From a bacterium (GTDB taxonomy: Bacteria; Planctomycetota; Planctomycetia; Pirellulales; Pirellulaceae), in NCBI GenBank assembly GCA_030430075.1, contig JAUIGN010000007.1, positions 150,458 to 214,457 of the forward strand: DNA of 64,000 bases, written 5' to 3'. Of the stretch, positions 25,297-34,233 are shown piece after piece. A program made the position numbers and the translations under genes. The notes under the pieces were generated by a model. It had not been told where the DNA came from, did not search any database, and saw nothing but the letters and a program-made list of their open reading frames with translations. The stretch's first letter is position 1. Each line of letters begins with the position of its first letter.

Positions 25297-26031
25297 ATGA
25301 TTCGGCCTGGGATTCTGACCGTTGCCGTCCTCGTCGTTGTCGCAGGCTGCGGTGGCGGTGGCACAACGCCATCAGACGCCGGCGGCCCAGCCGGGCCCGC
25401 GAAAGCTGCCTCCGGCGGATCGCCTGAGGTGGCGGCGTCCGCGCCAACTGCCGCCCCCCAGTCGGCCGTGATCAAGGTCCCGCGGGAAAAACTGTCGATC
25501 GGCGACTACATGCCGCCGTTGGATGACGACCGAATCGAGATTCCCAAGCCGCAAGGCTGGCAAGCCTTGCCCCGGGACAGTGACTATCTGACCCGCTTCT
25601 ATCAAACCAACCGTAACGGTTTGCCGCGCATCGAGATCACGGTCGAGCCGCGCACGTACGGTAGCCTGGAGACGGCCACGGCAGCGAATGTGGAAGAGTT
25701 CGCCCGGTTGGTTGCCGGCGAGCTGGACGACCTGGAGCTCGTCGAAAATGTGATCCCGCTGGTGATTGGCGAAACCGCATGTGCTCGTTATGTCGGTCGA
25801 GTCGACCTCAAGTTGTCGGCCGGCCAGACGATCAGTGCCGAACGCCAACGGTTGCTCGTCCTGCATGCCGGGCGGCAGTACACGATTGACCTGCTCGTCT
25901 TGCCAAACACGCTCCGGCAGAGTCGGGACGCAGCCTATGCCGTGTGTGCCGGACTCCGCTTTCCCGGCGGCGGACAAACGGCTACTGCGGCTCAAGAGAT
26001 CGGCACGCTTGGGGAAGCTGCAGACGAGTGA
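25297..26031 (+). CDS. Secreted lipoprotein of unknown function
   Basis: 244 residues with a lipoprotein signal (LTVAVLVVVAGC, Cys18), a Gly/Pro/Ala-rich linker to about residue 60, and a single globular domain beginning near REKLSIGDYMPPLDDDRIEI. Features such as PQGWQALPRDSDYLTRFYQT and ARYVGRVDLKLSAGQTISAE suggest a beta-sandwich type fold, but I do not recognise the family. GAGGTGG precedes the start. It follows the lysine-rich gene closely and is tail to tail with the receiver-domain gene. Confidence 0.72.
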   Translation: MIRPGILTVAVLVVVAGCGGGGTTPSDAGGPAGPAKAASGGSPEVAASAPTAAPQSAVIKVPREKLSIGDYMPPLDDDRIEIPKPQGWQALPRDSDYLTRFYQTNRNGLPRIEITVEPRTYGSLETATAANVEEFARLVAGELDDLELVENVIPLVIGETACARYVGRVDLKLSAGQTISAERQRLLVLHAGRQYTIDLLVLPNTLRQSRDAAYAVCAGLRFPGGGQTATAAQEIGTLGEAADE

Positions 26032-26061
26032 GCGGCAAGCACAGGGCCCCTGCGAACGCGG

Positions 26062-26433
26062 TCAGCTCAGAAACGCCGCCAGGCGGTCTTTCGTCTGCGG
26101 ATCGCGGAGCTGTTGTTTGCCAAATCCGGGGGCAGCCCCAGCAGCCACCGCTCGATCCTGCGCGTCCGAGAAATTCGAAACGAGCATGCAGGGCGTGTCG
26201 GACGAGGTGGGATCGGCCTTGATCTGCTGGATCAGCTTCAGGCCTTCCGACTGGTCTCGATCCAGCTTTCGGTTGACGAGCACCAGGTCGACCGGTTGGT
26301 CGCGGAGCAGCTCCAGGGCCTGCGCCGCGGAGTGCGCCCGCAGCAGGGAGACCTCGAAATTCGCTTGCAGCAAACTGGCAATCGAATCGTGGTCCATGTC
26401 GCAGTTGCCAACGTCGACGACGGTTTTGGTCAT
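26062..26433 (-). CDS. Degenerate response-regulator receiver domain protein
   Basis: 123 residues from the ATG at 26433; a TTG at 26451 is possible but less likely. The fold pattern is that of a stand-alone receiver (SIASLLQANFEVSLLRAHSA, then PVDLVLVNRKLDRDQSEGLK, then PCMLVSNFSD, then GFGKQQL). The position of the phosphorylated Asp at the end of strand 3 holds Asn54, and the usual acidic pair near the N-terminus is not clear. The Ser86 and Lys106 equivalents are kept. It may be a pseudo-receiver that works by protein binding without phosphorylation. No kinase gene is nearby. Confidence 0.7.
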   Translation of the reverse strand: MTKTVVDVGNCDMDHDSIASLLQANFEVSLLRAHSAAQALELLRDQPVDLVLVNRKLDRDQSEGLKLIQQIKADPTSSDTPCMLVSNFSDAQDRAVAAGAAPGFGKQQLRDPQTKDRLAAFLS

Positions 26434-26485
26434 GGTGCGGTGGACCAACAAACGAGGGGATGTGATCGGCGACCCATCCGGCGAC

Positions 26486-26557
26486 TTAAAACAGGGTCGT
26501 CGTAATGGTACCCAGCACGAAGGCGACGACGGATAACGTGGTAGCTCGGAGGTTCAT
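26486..26557 (-). CDS. Possible 23-residue hydrophobic peptide
   Basis: A short reverse-strand frame encodes MNLRATTLSVVAFVLGTITT followed by TLF. It has a basic N-terminus and one possible membrane segment. It lies just upstream of the receiver-domain gene on the same strand. No convincing ribosome site is visible before it, so translation is doubtful. I report it because its composition is peptide-like rather than random. Confidence 0.25.
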   Translation of the reverse strand: MNLRATTLSVVAFVLGTITTTLF

Positions 26558-26691
26558 GGCAGGCGATCGCGAGAGGTGGGAAGAAGTCAGGGTGGGAACG
26601 TCGCCCTCTGATTATGCAGGTTCTGCCGATTTTGGGAAGGGCCTCTGCCTGCCGGCGGGGGCTTGTGTTGCGGGTCGGCGGATTGGCTATC

Positions 26692-27597
26692 ATGAGGCCC
26701 GTACCAACGAGGCATTCGCCTCCCTCGCATTCCGGTTCCACTCCCCTGGCGACAGTATTGAACGTGCTTGTTTCACTTGCCCTTCTCCTGTTGGTCTGGC
26801 CGTCCTTGCAGTCGGTCGAATCGACGGATGCCACCGAGTCACCAGGCCCCTCCGAAGCGGTGGGGGCGATCAACCGGGGAGTGCAGGTGGTCGTCTTTCC
26901 CGACCGGATCGAATTGCAGTACGAGCTCAGTTTGAGTCCTGCGGCGGCGGCCAGTGTGCTGGAGGGGCGGTCGGTCGATGTGCCGGAGATGGACGACCGC
27001 CGCGCGCTGATCGAGGCGTTTCGGGATTTGGCCGTGCCAGAGATCGAGCGTCGCTGTCGGGTCACGGTCAACGGGCAACCGCTTGCCCTGCGGCATCGCG
27101 ACAGCCTCCTGTTTCCCAAGCACTACGTCCCTCTGCAGTGCACTTTCTCAGCGCCCTTGGAGTCCGCCGAGCCAACGGTCCGCCTGCAGTTGGTTGACGG
27201 CAGTTTTCGAGGTCACGCCGGGAAGCACGCCATTGCTCTCAAGACCAAGGAGGGGGGCCGCATCCTGTCTTCGACGGTGCCGCTGATTCTGTCCCGCGTG
27301 CCGCGTAGTTCGTCGAGCCGCGATTCGGCCGCGCATCGCGAGGCAGCCCGGCGCGCAGAAGCTGTGATCGTGTGGCCAGCCGGTTCCCTGGCGGCAACTC
27401 CCGACAAGCCGACGGCTACGGACTTGCCCGGCCAGAAGAAGGTGCCGGAGGATCGTCTCGCGGCACCAGCCGTTGCCGAGGCGTCACGGCAACCTCGGTT
27501 GGAGGACAAGGGTGACCTGACGTGGGGCGTCTGGGTCGGCGGTGCCGTGCTGGCGGCGCTGCTGGTTGCCCTCTGGTGGTGGGGCCGGGTGGCTTGA
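26692..27597 (+). CDS. Protein with two terminal membrane segments, unknown function
   Basis: 301 residues from the ATG at 26692. One membrane segment lies at about 19-38 (LNVLVSLALLLLVW) and one at the very end, about 278-298 (WGVWVGGAVLAALLVALWWW). The extracytoplasmic part between them begins VQVVVFPDRIELQYELSLSP and contains RRALIEAFRDLAVPEIERRC. The latter pattern recalls the outer domains found beside HupE/UreJ-type metal permeases, but none is next door, so the link is weak. The region after about 210 is low complexity. Confidence 0.65.
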   Translation: MRPVPTRHSPPSHSGSTPLATVLNVLVSLALLLLVWPSLQSVESTDATESPGPSEAVGAINRGVQVVVFPDRIELQYELSLSPAAAASVLEGRSVDVPEMDDRRALIEAFRDLAVPEIERRCRVTVNGQPLALRHRDSLLFPKHYVPLQCTFSAPLESAEPTVRLQLVDGSFRGHAGKHAIALKTKEGGRILSSTVPLILSRVPRSSSSRDSAAHREAARRAEAVIVWPAGSLAATPDKPTATDLPGQKKVPEDRLAAPAVAEASRQPRLEDKGDLTWGVWVGGAVLAALLVALWWWGRVA

Positions 27598-28034
27598 CAT
27601 GGACGATGGCGGATGCTGAGCCACAGCACGGTCGACGTCAGCAGGCGGCGTACCAGGGGCGGCGATCGCGCCGCCTCCGGACGATGTTTCCGGTTGCCCT
27701 CTGCTGCCAGGCCTGCGTTATCAGGGTTGTCCATCGCCGGGATTGTCCATCAACGGGTTGTCCATCATCTGTTGCGCGCTCCGTCGGATAATTCACCATC
27801 CGTTGGGCGTTATCCCGGGCACCGCATCAGCCGTCGGGCGTTCGCCCCGCTTCAGTCGAAACCTGCCCAACCCGGAAGCGAACGCGGTCCGGCTGACCGG
27901 CACGGCGCTTGGCGTCATTTCATCACGAACGATTGCGGCCCAACGGCATTCACGGAAACGTTGTTCGTTCGCGAATCATCAGGCGTTATGATGGCCCTGA
28001 AGAGATGCCCCCACTCGAACCGGAGATACAGCTC
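27598..28034. other. Intergenic region with no recognised gene
   Basis: Some 437 bases before cutA. It has several loosely spaced copies of TTGTCCATC between about 27724 and 27770 and otherwise nothing I can name. Frames that stay open here have no family resemblance. Confidence 0.4.
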
Positions 28035-28409
28035 ATGACGGATGCCATCCAGATCGTTACGACGGTTCCTGATCTTGCCGACGCCGAGCGGATTGCTGCC
28101 GTGCTGGTCGCGAATCGACTGGCGGCGTGCGTGCAAACCAGCGGTCCGATTGAGAGTACCTACCGGTGGAAGGACCAGGTGGAAAACACCAGTGAATACC
28201 GCTGTACGATCAAGACGTTGCGGGAGTACTATCCGCAGGTCGAAGCTCAGATCCGCGAACTGCATTCGTATAGTGTGCCGCAGATTACCGCGACGGAGAT
28301 CGTGGCGGCCAGTCAGGGGTACTTGGACTGGATTGCTGAGTCGGTCGGGCCCGCGCCCGCGACGTCCGGCAAGCCGGCAACCGCAACGGAACGAGAAGAT
28401 GATGCCTGA
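28035..28409 (+). CDS. cutA: CutA1 divalent-ion tolerance family protein
   Basis: 124 residues from the ATG at 28035, with GGAG about ten bases upstream. The family pattern is clear: IQIVTTVPDLADAERIAAVL, then NRLAACVQTSGPIESTYRWK, EYRCTIKTLREYYPQVEAQI, and the end motif EIVAASQGYLDWI. CutA forms very stable cytoplasmic trimers and is linked to copper or other metal tolerance, though its function is still debated. It is translationally close to the next gene, whose start lies inside its last codons. Confidence 0.93.
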   Translation: MTDAIQIVTTVPDLADAERIAAVLVANRLAACVQTSGPIESTYRWKDQVENTSEYRCTIKTLREYYPQVEAQIRELHSYSVPQITATEIVAASQGYLDWIAESVGPAPATSGKPATATEREDDA

Positions 28410-28869
28410 CCTGGACCTGCCCCGGGGCGTGTCGTCTCGCCACCTGCTATTGCACCGCCGACCGGCGTTGTTGACGGATGGATCGCGGGTCTGCTGGGAC
28501 GGCAGCGAGTTGACGACGTATCGGCTTTCTCCGCAACAGCAGGCCGAGCCGTTCTCGGTGAGTTTCGAAACGGTCGTGGACCGGCTGGCCGAGCTGCCGC
28601 AGATGTTCGTCGAACCGGACGGTTCCTTCGTGTGGGTTGCCGCCAGAGATTCCGAGTTGGCCTGGCAACTGGATGGCGTGGTGAATGATCGAGCGGACCG
28701 CGTCAGCTCGGTTGAACTCAAAGGCCACTGTCCGCCCGAGGTCTTCCAGACACTGCTGCGTGTCTTCGACTGGCCGGAGACTCCACTGCTGGTCCAACTG
28801 GTTCGCGCCGCCCTGTTTGTCGAGGTGGCTGACTTCCTGCAATGGATCGAGCGCCCGGGCGGCGCCTGA
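28402..28869 (+). CDS. Conserved hypothetical protein downstream of cutA
   Basis: 155 residues from the ATG at 28402 (ATG at 28399 is also possible), overlapping the end of cutA. It reads through HLLLHRRPALLTDGSRVCWD, LAELPQMFVEPDGSFVWVAA, GVVNDRADRVSSVELKGHCP and FQTLLRVFDWPETPLLVQLV. No signal peptide or membrane segment is visible. I do not recognise the family, but overlap with cutA and even codon use make it a real gene. A three-fold direct repeat TTGGTCTCAACGGC follows its stop (about 28870-28910). Confidence 0.7.
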   Translation: MPDLDLPRGVSSRHLLLHRRPALLTDGSRVCWDGSELTTYRLSPQQQAEPFSVSFETVVDRLAELPQMFVEPDGSFVWVAARDSELAWQLDGVVNDRADRVSSVELKGHCPPEVFQTLLRVFDWPETPLLVQLVRAALFVEVADFLQWIERPGGA

Positions 28870-29098
28870 TTGGTCTCAACGGCTTGGTCTCAACGGCTTG
28901 GTCTCAACGGGGCCGGCTGGGGGCGGGCGAGGCTCGAGCCTGCGGCACGGGGGGCCGATTTCGGGGCCCGGCGAGCGACAATCGGGATGCCGCAGGTTGC
29001 AAACGGGGCCGTGGCGCCAAATACTTAATGGGTAAGAAAGCCTCCAACCCGCCCCCCGGGCGCGGTCCCACCTTCAAAGCATGCTTGAGAGAGAGACG

Positions 29099-29332
29099 AT
29101 GCTGACTGCGGATAAAGTGTTGGACAGATACTACCTCGATGTACGCTGCATGTTGGTCGAAATCGCGGCCACGTTGGATCGCCATGACCGGGCGGTCGCC
29201 GACGATGCGGCCGACAGTGCCAGAGATCCCCGACTCGACAAGGTCTACGAAGCGTTGGCCGTTTTGGCTGAGGGTAGCAGCACAGCCGATCGTAGCGAAC
29301 GCCTGTTGAACATGTTTTCCGACCTGGACTGA
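29099..29332 (+). CDS. Small acidic helical protein upstream of TatD-like gene
   Basis: 77 residues from the ATG at 29099 with GAGAGAGA just upstream. It is mostly helical and acidic: KVLDRYYLDVRCMLVEIAAT, then LDRHDRAVADDAADSARD, then RLDKVYEALAVLAEG. No cysteine pair, signal or membrane segment is seen. Its position 151 bases before a TatD-like hydrolase gene on the same strand suggests one transcript. I cannot assign a function. Confidence 0.65.
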   Translation: MLTADKVLDRYYLDVRCMLVEIAATLDRHDRAVADDAADSARDPRLDKVYEALAVLAEGSSTADRSERLLNMFSDLD

Positions 29333-29483
29333 CCGGTTGCCGAGCCGGCCGTCAGGAGCGACCCACAACGCCTGCCGAATCGGCCCGCGCGACCATGCCG
29401 CCCGGCCGTCATCCGGCCGGCCAACATTCGGCAGCACAACATCCCGACTCAAATCGTCGAGCGAACCGAAAGGCCACACGCCC

Positions 29484-30335
29484 ATGCAAATCATTCAACC
29501 CCACTATCACGCGATTGCTCGTACGGCACAGGACTATGAACGGATGGCGATGTCCGGCGTGGTCGCCGTCGCCGAACCGGCATTCTGGGCCGGGTTTGAC
29601 CGCGACTACCCGGAGACCTTCCTGGATTACTTCAAGCAGATCAGCGAGTTCGAGCCGACGCGGGCCGCCGATTATGGAATTCGTCATTTTTGCTGGGTCG
29701 CCGTCAATCCCAAGGAGGCGGAGAATCCGGTCCTCAGTCATCAAGTGCTGGAGAAGATGCCCGAGTTCTTCGAAAAGCCGACCGTGCTGGGGATCGGGGA
29801 GATTGGCTTCCACAAGACGACGAAGAACGAAGAGGAGATCTTCGAGGCCCAGGTGGAATTGGCGATCAAGCACGACCAGTTGATTCTCATTCACACGCCC
29901 CACCTCCAGGACAAGGTCCGGGGGACCAAGCGTACCCTGGAAGTTCTCCGCCACATGAATGTCGATCCGGAGAAGGTGTGGATCGACCACGTCGAGGAGC
30001 ACACGATTCGCGGGCCGCTGGAGGAAGGCTATTGGGTCGGCTTCACACTCTACCCGATCACCAAATGCACACCAAAGCGCGCGGTGGACATGCTGGAAAT
30101 CTACGGCCGTGAGCGCATCATTATCAACTCGTCGGCCGATTGGGGGCCCAGCGACCCGTTCACGCTGCAGGAATGCATCATGGACTATCGGGCCCGCGGC
30201 AATTCGCTGCAGGATGCGATTGAGGTGTTTCACAATAACCCCTGTCGATTCCTGGGACAAAATCCCAAATTCGATATCAAGCCGATTCGCGTCCAGCAGG
30301 AAGAGGTCGCACAGCCGCTGGGGAGTGCGACGTAG
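29484..30335 (+). CDS. TatD-family metal-dependent hydrolase, EboB-like
   Basis: 283 residues from the ATG at 29484. It is a TIM-barrel amidohydrolase: PHYHAI (His7 and His9), the central Glu in GIGEIGFHKTTKNEEE, the His in LILIHTPH, and a later WIDHVEEHT and SADWGPSDPF that supply the remaining metal ligands. The stretch SGVVAVAEPAFWAGFDRD resembles the TatD-like protein of the ebo gene cluster (EboB) more than DNase-type TatD. Ebo clusters move a membrane-derived metabolite to the periplasm in other bacteria. The other ebo genes are not recognisable here, so pathway membership is not claimed. Confidence 0.78.
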   Translation: MQIIQPHYHAIARTAQDYERMAMSGVVAVAEPAFWAGFDRDYPETFLDYFKQISEFEPTRAADYGIRHFCWVAVNPKEAENPVLSHQVLEKMPEFFEKPTVLGIGEIGFHKTTKNEEEIFEAQVELAIKHDQLILIHTPHLQDKVRGTKRTLEVLRHMNVDPEKVWIDHVEEHTIRGPLEEGYWVGFTLYPITKCTPKRAVDMLEIYGRERIIINSSADWGPSDPFTLQECIMDYRARGNSLQDAIEVFHNNPCRFLGQNPKFDIKPIRVQQEEVAQPLGSAT

Positions 30336-30426
30336 TCCGTGCGGACGGAGTCGTTCGCGAATCTTCGTTTGACGTGTGTCTTGCGTCGAACCTCCGCTCA
30401 CCGTTTGCTCGGAGCGTCCGCTCTTC

Positions 30427-32289
30427 ATGCATAGCCCGTTTCTCAGTTCACGGGGCAGGACGATGGCGGCGATCGCCGCGGCCATGCTGTTGGCCGGTCC
30501 GGGCGGCCTCGCAACGCGTTCCCCCGGCCACGCCGCGGTGGCTGCTGCGCATCCCGTTTCTGTGACCGAGACCGCCGCCTTCGTCACCCGTGACAAGGTC
30601 AGTGTGCGGATCAGTGTCTTCGTCGAAGACCTGTTCCTGTTCCACAATCTGAAACCGAACGAACAGGATTTTCTGGAACCGAATGTGATTCGCGACGGCA
30701 TCGAGAAGCACGAGACGTTCCTCCTGGAACGGTTTGTGATTCGGGACGTGGCAGGCGCCAAGCTGTCCGGCCGGGTGGTGGGTGTCAAGGAATTCGAGAT
30801 GCCGACCGAGGGTGTTCCGATGGCCGAACTGATGGCGCACAAACTGGAGTTTCGCTTGGAATACGAGCTGCTCCAGCCGCCGGAGTTTCTCACGTTCAGC
30901 CAGCACCTGGTCGACCAGGATGTGCTCATCCCGGCGGAGATGAAGCTGGTCATCAAACAGGAAAATGCGGGAACTCCGTTCGGCGCGGTCCTGCAGCCGG
31001 ACCACCCGGAGACGGTCCGCTTCAGCTGGGACAATCCGGCGCTGCCGGCCGAGGCGTCCGAGGAAGAATGGGAAGCCTGGTATCAGAAGCAGCGGGAAGA
31101 GACGCTGGGGATCACCAGCTACAGTTCCGTTTATTCCTTTCTTTACATTGAGGACTTTGAAGTCCGGCACGAAATCCTGATCCCCCTCCTTTCGCTCGAA
31201 GAGAGCGTGCTGATTGCCCGGGACGACGATGCCTTTCTGGATCTCGCGGAACAGGACGTTGCCCGGCCGCAGATCGAAGCTTATTTCAGCAGCGGCAATC
31301 CGATCGAGATTGACGGCGTGACCGTCGCTCCCCGTGTGGACCGGGTCGACTTTTATGGGCTCGACTTCAAGGACTTCGCGCTCCAGGCGGAACGAAAGAA
31401 GGTGAGCATGGCGAATGCCCGGGTGGGCGTGATTCTCTCCTATCCGACCAAGGGTCCGCCGGCAACCGTCAAGCTGACCTGGGACCGGTTCAATCGGTTT
31501 GTGTGGTCGGTCGGCGTGTTCATCTTCGCTTACGACGACGCTCAGAAGGCGACTCTCTCGCGCATCGGAAATTCGAATACGTTCGAGTGGCAGGATCCGG
31601 GGCGTCCGCCGGCCCCGCGGCTCTCGGAAACCAGTTCTGCCCTGCCGTCGCCGCCGACAATGCGGGTCCCGGTCGCCAGCCTGATCCTGGCGTGCCTGGT
31701 GCCGTTTGCCCTGTTGGCGTTTGCTCGTCAGACGCGGAGCCGGCGGATTGCCGTGGTGGTCTTGGTCCTCGTTTCCGCGGCGACCTGGCCCCTGTTTGGC
31801 TGGGAGATCAAGCAGCCCTTCACATCGCCCCCTTCACTCCCGCCCGATGAAGCTTCCGCCGTATTTGCCGCATTGCACAAGAATACCTACCGGGCATTCG
31901 ACTACCGCGACGAAGGCCAGGTCTATGATGCGTTGGCCAAAAGCGTCGACGGGCCCCTATTGCGTGATCTCTACCTGACGGTTCGAAAAGGTCTGGAGAT
32001 GCAGGAGCAGGGCGGCGCCGTCTCGCGGGTTCGTGATGTGGCGATCGAGGCCGGGGCGGTCGAACCGCCGGCCTGGGAGACGGCCGACCGCGGGGACGGC
32101 AGCTTCAGTTATCGGTGCACCTGGACCGTACGCGGGACGGTCCAGCATTGGGGACATTTGCACACTCGGACCAACCAGTATGAGGCCCTGTTTCAGATCG
32201 AGTCGCGCGATGATGCGTGGAAGATTACCCACATGGATGTGCTCGACGAGCAGAGGCTGAATTTCGAAACCAGCACGCGGGGCATGTGA
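30427..32289 (+). CDS. Secreted and membrane-anchored protein upstream of a metal-binding lipoprotein
   Basis: 620 residues from the ATG at 30427, giving a signal peptide with a basic start (SSRGRTMAAIAAAMLLAG); an ATG at 30463 has a better ribosome site and is an alternative. The first 400 residues form an outer beta-rich region (VSVRISVFVEDLFLFHNLKP, FLTFSQHLVDQDVLIPAEMK, FLYIEDFEVRHEILIPLLSL). Two close membrane segments lie at about 412-432 and 437-455. The last 150 residues lie beyond them and end KITHMDVLDEQRLNFETSTR. The ZnuA-like gene begins three bases after its stop, so the two are an operon. A role in metal handling is inferred from that. Confidence 0.7.
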   Translation: MHSPFLSSRGRTMAAIAAAMLLAGPGGLATRSPGHAAVAAAHPVSVTETAAFVTRDKVSVRISVFVEDLFLFHNLKPNEQDFLEPNVIRDGIEKHETFLLERFVIRDVAGAKLSGRVVGVKEFEMPTEGVPMAELMAHKLEFRLEYELLQPPEFLTFSQHLVDQDVLIPAEMKLVIKQENAGTPFGAVLQPDHPETVRFSWDNPALPAEASEEEWEAWYQKQREETLGITSYSSVYSFLYIEDFEVRHEILIPLLSLEESVLIARDDDAFLDLAEQDVARPQIEAYFSSGNPIEIDGVTVAPRVDRVDFYGLDFKDFALQAERKKVSMANARVGVILSYPTKGPPATVKLTWDRFNRFVWSVGVFIFAYDDAQKATLSRIGNSNTFEWQDPGRPPAPRLSETSSALPSPPTMRVPVASLILACLVPFALLAFARQTRSRRIAVVVLVLVSAATWPLFGWEIKQPFTSPPSLPPDEASAVFAALHKNTYRAFDYRDEGQVYDALAKSVDGPLLRDLYLTVRKGLEMQEQGGAVSRVRDVAIEAGAVEPPAWETADRGDGSFSYRCTWTVRGTVQHWGHLHTRTNQYEALFQIESRDDAWKITHMDVLDEQRLNFETSTRGM

Positions 32290-32292
32290 CCG

Positions 32293-33252
32293 ATGGGCAG
32301 AGGGAGTCCCAGTGGCGTCGGCCGGTGGCTGGTATCTGCGGCCTGTGCCGGACTCATTGCCTGGAGCGGCGGTTGCGGTCCCGAACGGGGCTCGGGGAGC
32401 CAGGCGGCAACCGCCTTCCAGGCAGGGGCCGGTAAGCCGCGGATCCTGGTGGTCAACTACCCGCTGGCCTACTTCGCCGAGCGGCTCGGTGGCGATCTTG
32501 TGGAAGTCGCGTTTCCCGCGCCGGCCGACGTGGACCCCGCCTTCTGGACGCCGGACGAGCCCGCGTTGGCCCAGTACCAGGACGCCGATTTGATTCTTCT
32601 GAGCGGTGCCGGATACGCCAAGTGGATCAAGCGGGTCGCTCTGCCCCAAACGCGAATTGTCAACACGTCGAAGTCGTATGCCGATGCGCTGATTCAGGTA
32701 TCCGACGGCGTCGTCCATGCGCACGGGCCGGGCGGCGAGCATTCGCACATAGGGTTTGCGTCGACCACGTGGCTCGATCCCCAACTGGCGCTGGCACAGG
32801 CAACGGAGGTTCACCGGGCACTGCTCCGGTTGCTGCCGGACCAGCGTTCGTCGCTGGAGACAAACAAGCGGGCCTTGCAGGCGGACCTGGAAGAACTTGA
32901 CCGCCAGCTAGAGGCCGTCTGTTCGCGGTACCGAGGCCAGCCCCTGTTGGCATCGCATCCGGTCTATCAGTACCTGGCCCGCCGCGGCGGCTGGAAATTG
33001 CGGAGCCTGGACTGGGAGCCGGGAGAGATTCCGACGGACCGGCAGTGGGCCGAGTTGGTCGAGCTGCGTGCCGCACATCCGGCGGCGTGGATGCTGTGGG
33101 AGGCGGAGCCGATCGCCGAAACGGCGGAAAGACTAGCGGACCAGGGGGTGGCCAGCGTCGTCTACCTGACCTGCGGAAATCGTCCGGAGGGCGATTTCCT
33201 GGAAATCATGCAGGCAAATCTGCAACGGCTCGAGGTGGTGTTTCCCGAATAA
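32293..33252 (+). CDS. ZnuA/TroA-like metal-binding lipoprotein
   Basis: 319 residues with a lipoprotein-type signal ending near WSGGC. The fold of cluster A-I binding proteins is visible: RILVVNYPLAYFAERLGGDL, then a segment DADLILLSGAGYAKW, then a His-rich loop (VVHAHGPGGEHSH), WLDPQLALAQA and LLASHPVYQYLARR. Several His residues should bind Zn or Mn. No ZnuB permease or ZnuC ATPase gene adjoins it; the ABC genes that follow are of the exporter type. The upstream gene is three bases away, so it may serve a separate membrane partner. Confidence 0.83.
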   Translation: MGRGSPSGVGRWLVSAACAGLIAWSGGCGPERGSGSQAATAFQAGAGKPRILVVNYPLAYFAERLGGDLVEVAFPAPADVDPAFWTPDEPALAQYQDADLILLSGAGYAKWIKRVALPQTRIVNTSKSYADALIQVSDGVVHAHGPGGEHSHIGFASTTWLDPQLALAQATEVHRALLRLLPDQRSSLETNKRALQADLEELDRQLEAVCSRYRGQPLLASHPVYQYLARRGGWKLRSLDWEPGEIPTDRQWAELVELRAAHPAAWMLWEAEPIAETAERLADQGVASVVYLTCGNRPEGDFLEIMQANLQRLEVVFPE

Positions 33253-33294
33253 GACGCGTTGTCTCCGGCCAATCTGGCTCTACAATTCGCCCAC

Positions 33295-34110
33295 ATGATT
33301 GAAGTTTGCCAACTCGTTAAGTGCTTCGACGCGGGAGGCCACCAGGTGCGGGCCGTCAATGGGCTTTCGTTTTCCGTTGCCAAGGGAGAAGTCTACGGGC
33401 TGCTCGGTCCGAATGGGGCGGGGAAGACCACGACGCTGCGGATGATTGTCGGTCTGTTGACGCCCGATGAGGGATTTGCCGAAGTGGAAGGGTTCCGCAC
33501 CTCCCAAGCTCCGGACGAAGTGAAGTCACGGCTGGGGCTGGTCTCTGCCAGTGACGGCGTCTATCCCTGGCTCTCCGTGCGGGAGATGATCCTCTTCTTC
33601 GCCGACCTCTACGGCGTCCCGACAGGGCTGGCCAGGCAGCGGCTGCAGCAGCTTGGCGAAGTGATGGAAATCGACCATTTTCTGGATCGCCGCTGTGCGA
33701 ACTTGAGCACCGGCCAGAAGCAGCGCGTGACGCTGGTTCGCGCCCTGATCCACGATCCTCCGGTCATGCTGCTTGACGAGCCGACGCGGGGATTGGATGT
33801 GATCGGCAGCAAGGTCGTGTTCGACTACATCGAGCTGCTCCGTGAGCAGGGCAAAGCGGTGATTGTCAGCACGCATCGCCTGGATGAAGCCCAACGTCTC
33901 TGCGATCGCTTCGGGCTGATGCACCGCGGCGACATGTTGCACGAAGGGTCGCTCGCTGACCTCCGTCGCGCGACCTCGTGCGATACCCTGGTAGAAATGT
34001 TTCTCAGCTTCCTCCGCCGGGACGAACAGGAGACTGTTGGCGATGCCGCCCAGTCGCCTGCCGTTGCCGGCGACGTCACCGCGAACGGAGCAAGCGATGC
34101 GGAGGCCTGA
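33295..34110 (+). CDS. ABC transporter ATP-binding protein, NatA-like
   Basis: 271 residues from the ATG at 33295; the longer frame to 33259 is unlikely. Walker A is GPNGAGKT (38-45), the signature is LSTGQKQR (about 137-144), Walker B ends VMLLDEPTRGLD, and the switch histidine is in VIVSTHRLDEA. This is the NatA/CcmA subfamily that powers ABC-2 type exporters. The next gene encodes the matching permease, 123 bases downstream. Transport of sodium or another small compound is inferred from similarity to NatAB. Confidence 0.92.
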   Translation: MIEVCQLVKCFDAGGHQVRAVNGLSFSVAKGEVYGLLGPNGAGKTTTLRMIVGLLTPDEGFAEVEGFRTSQAPDEVKSRLGLVSASDGVYPWLSVREMILFFADLYGVPTGLARQRLQQLGEVMEIDHFLDRRCANLSTGQKQRVTLVRALIHDPPVMLLDEPTRGLDVIGSKVVFDYIELLREQGKAVIVSTHRLDEAQRLCDRFGLMHRGDMLHEGSLADLRRATSCDTLVEMFLSFLRRDEQETVGDAAQSPAVAGDVTANGASDAEA

Positions 34111-34233
34111 CCGCAACGATCGTACCCCACCGATGATTCGCCCACCGGCTGCCATGCCCGCCTGGACGCCTGGTGTTGCGCGCCGGAACGCCTCGACCTG
34201 AACCATCATGCACCGGCATGCCGCCATTGCCCT

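Noticed and set aside
27613..28038. Forward frame of 141 codons before cutA
   Set aside because: No domain, atypical composition, and it runs into the cutA start in another phase.
29028..29105. Possible 25-codon leader overlapping the start of the small helical protein gene
   Set aside because: No ribosome site, proline/arginine-rich product with no pattern; probably chance.
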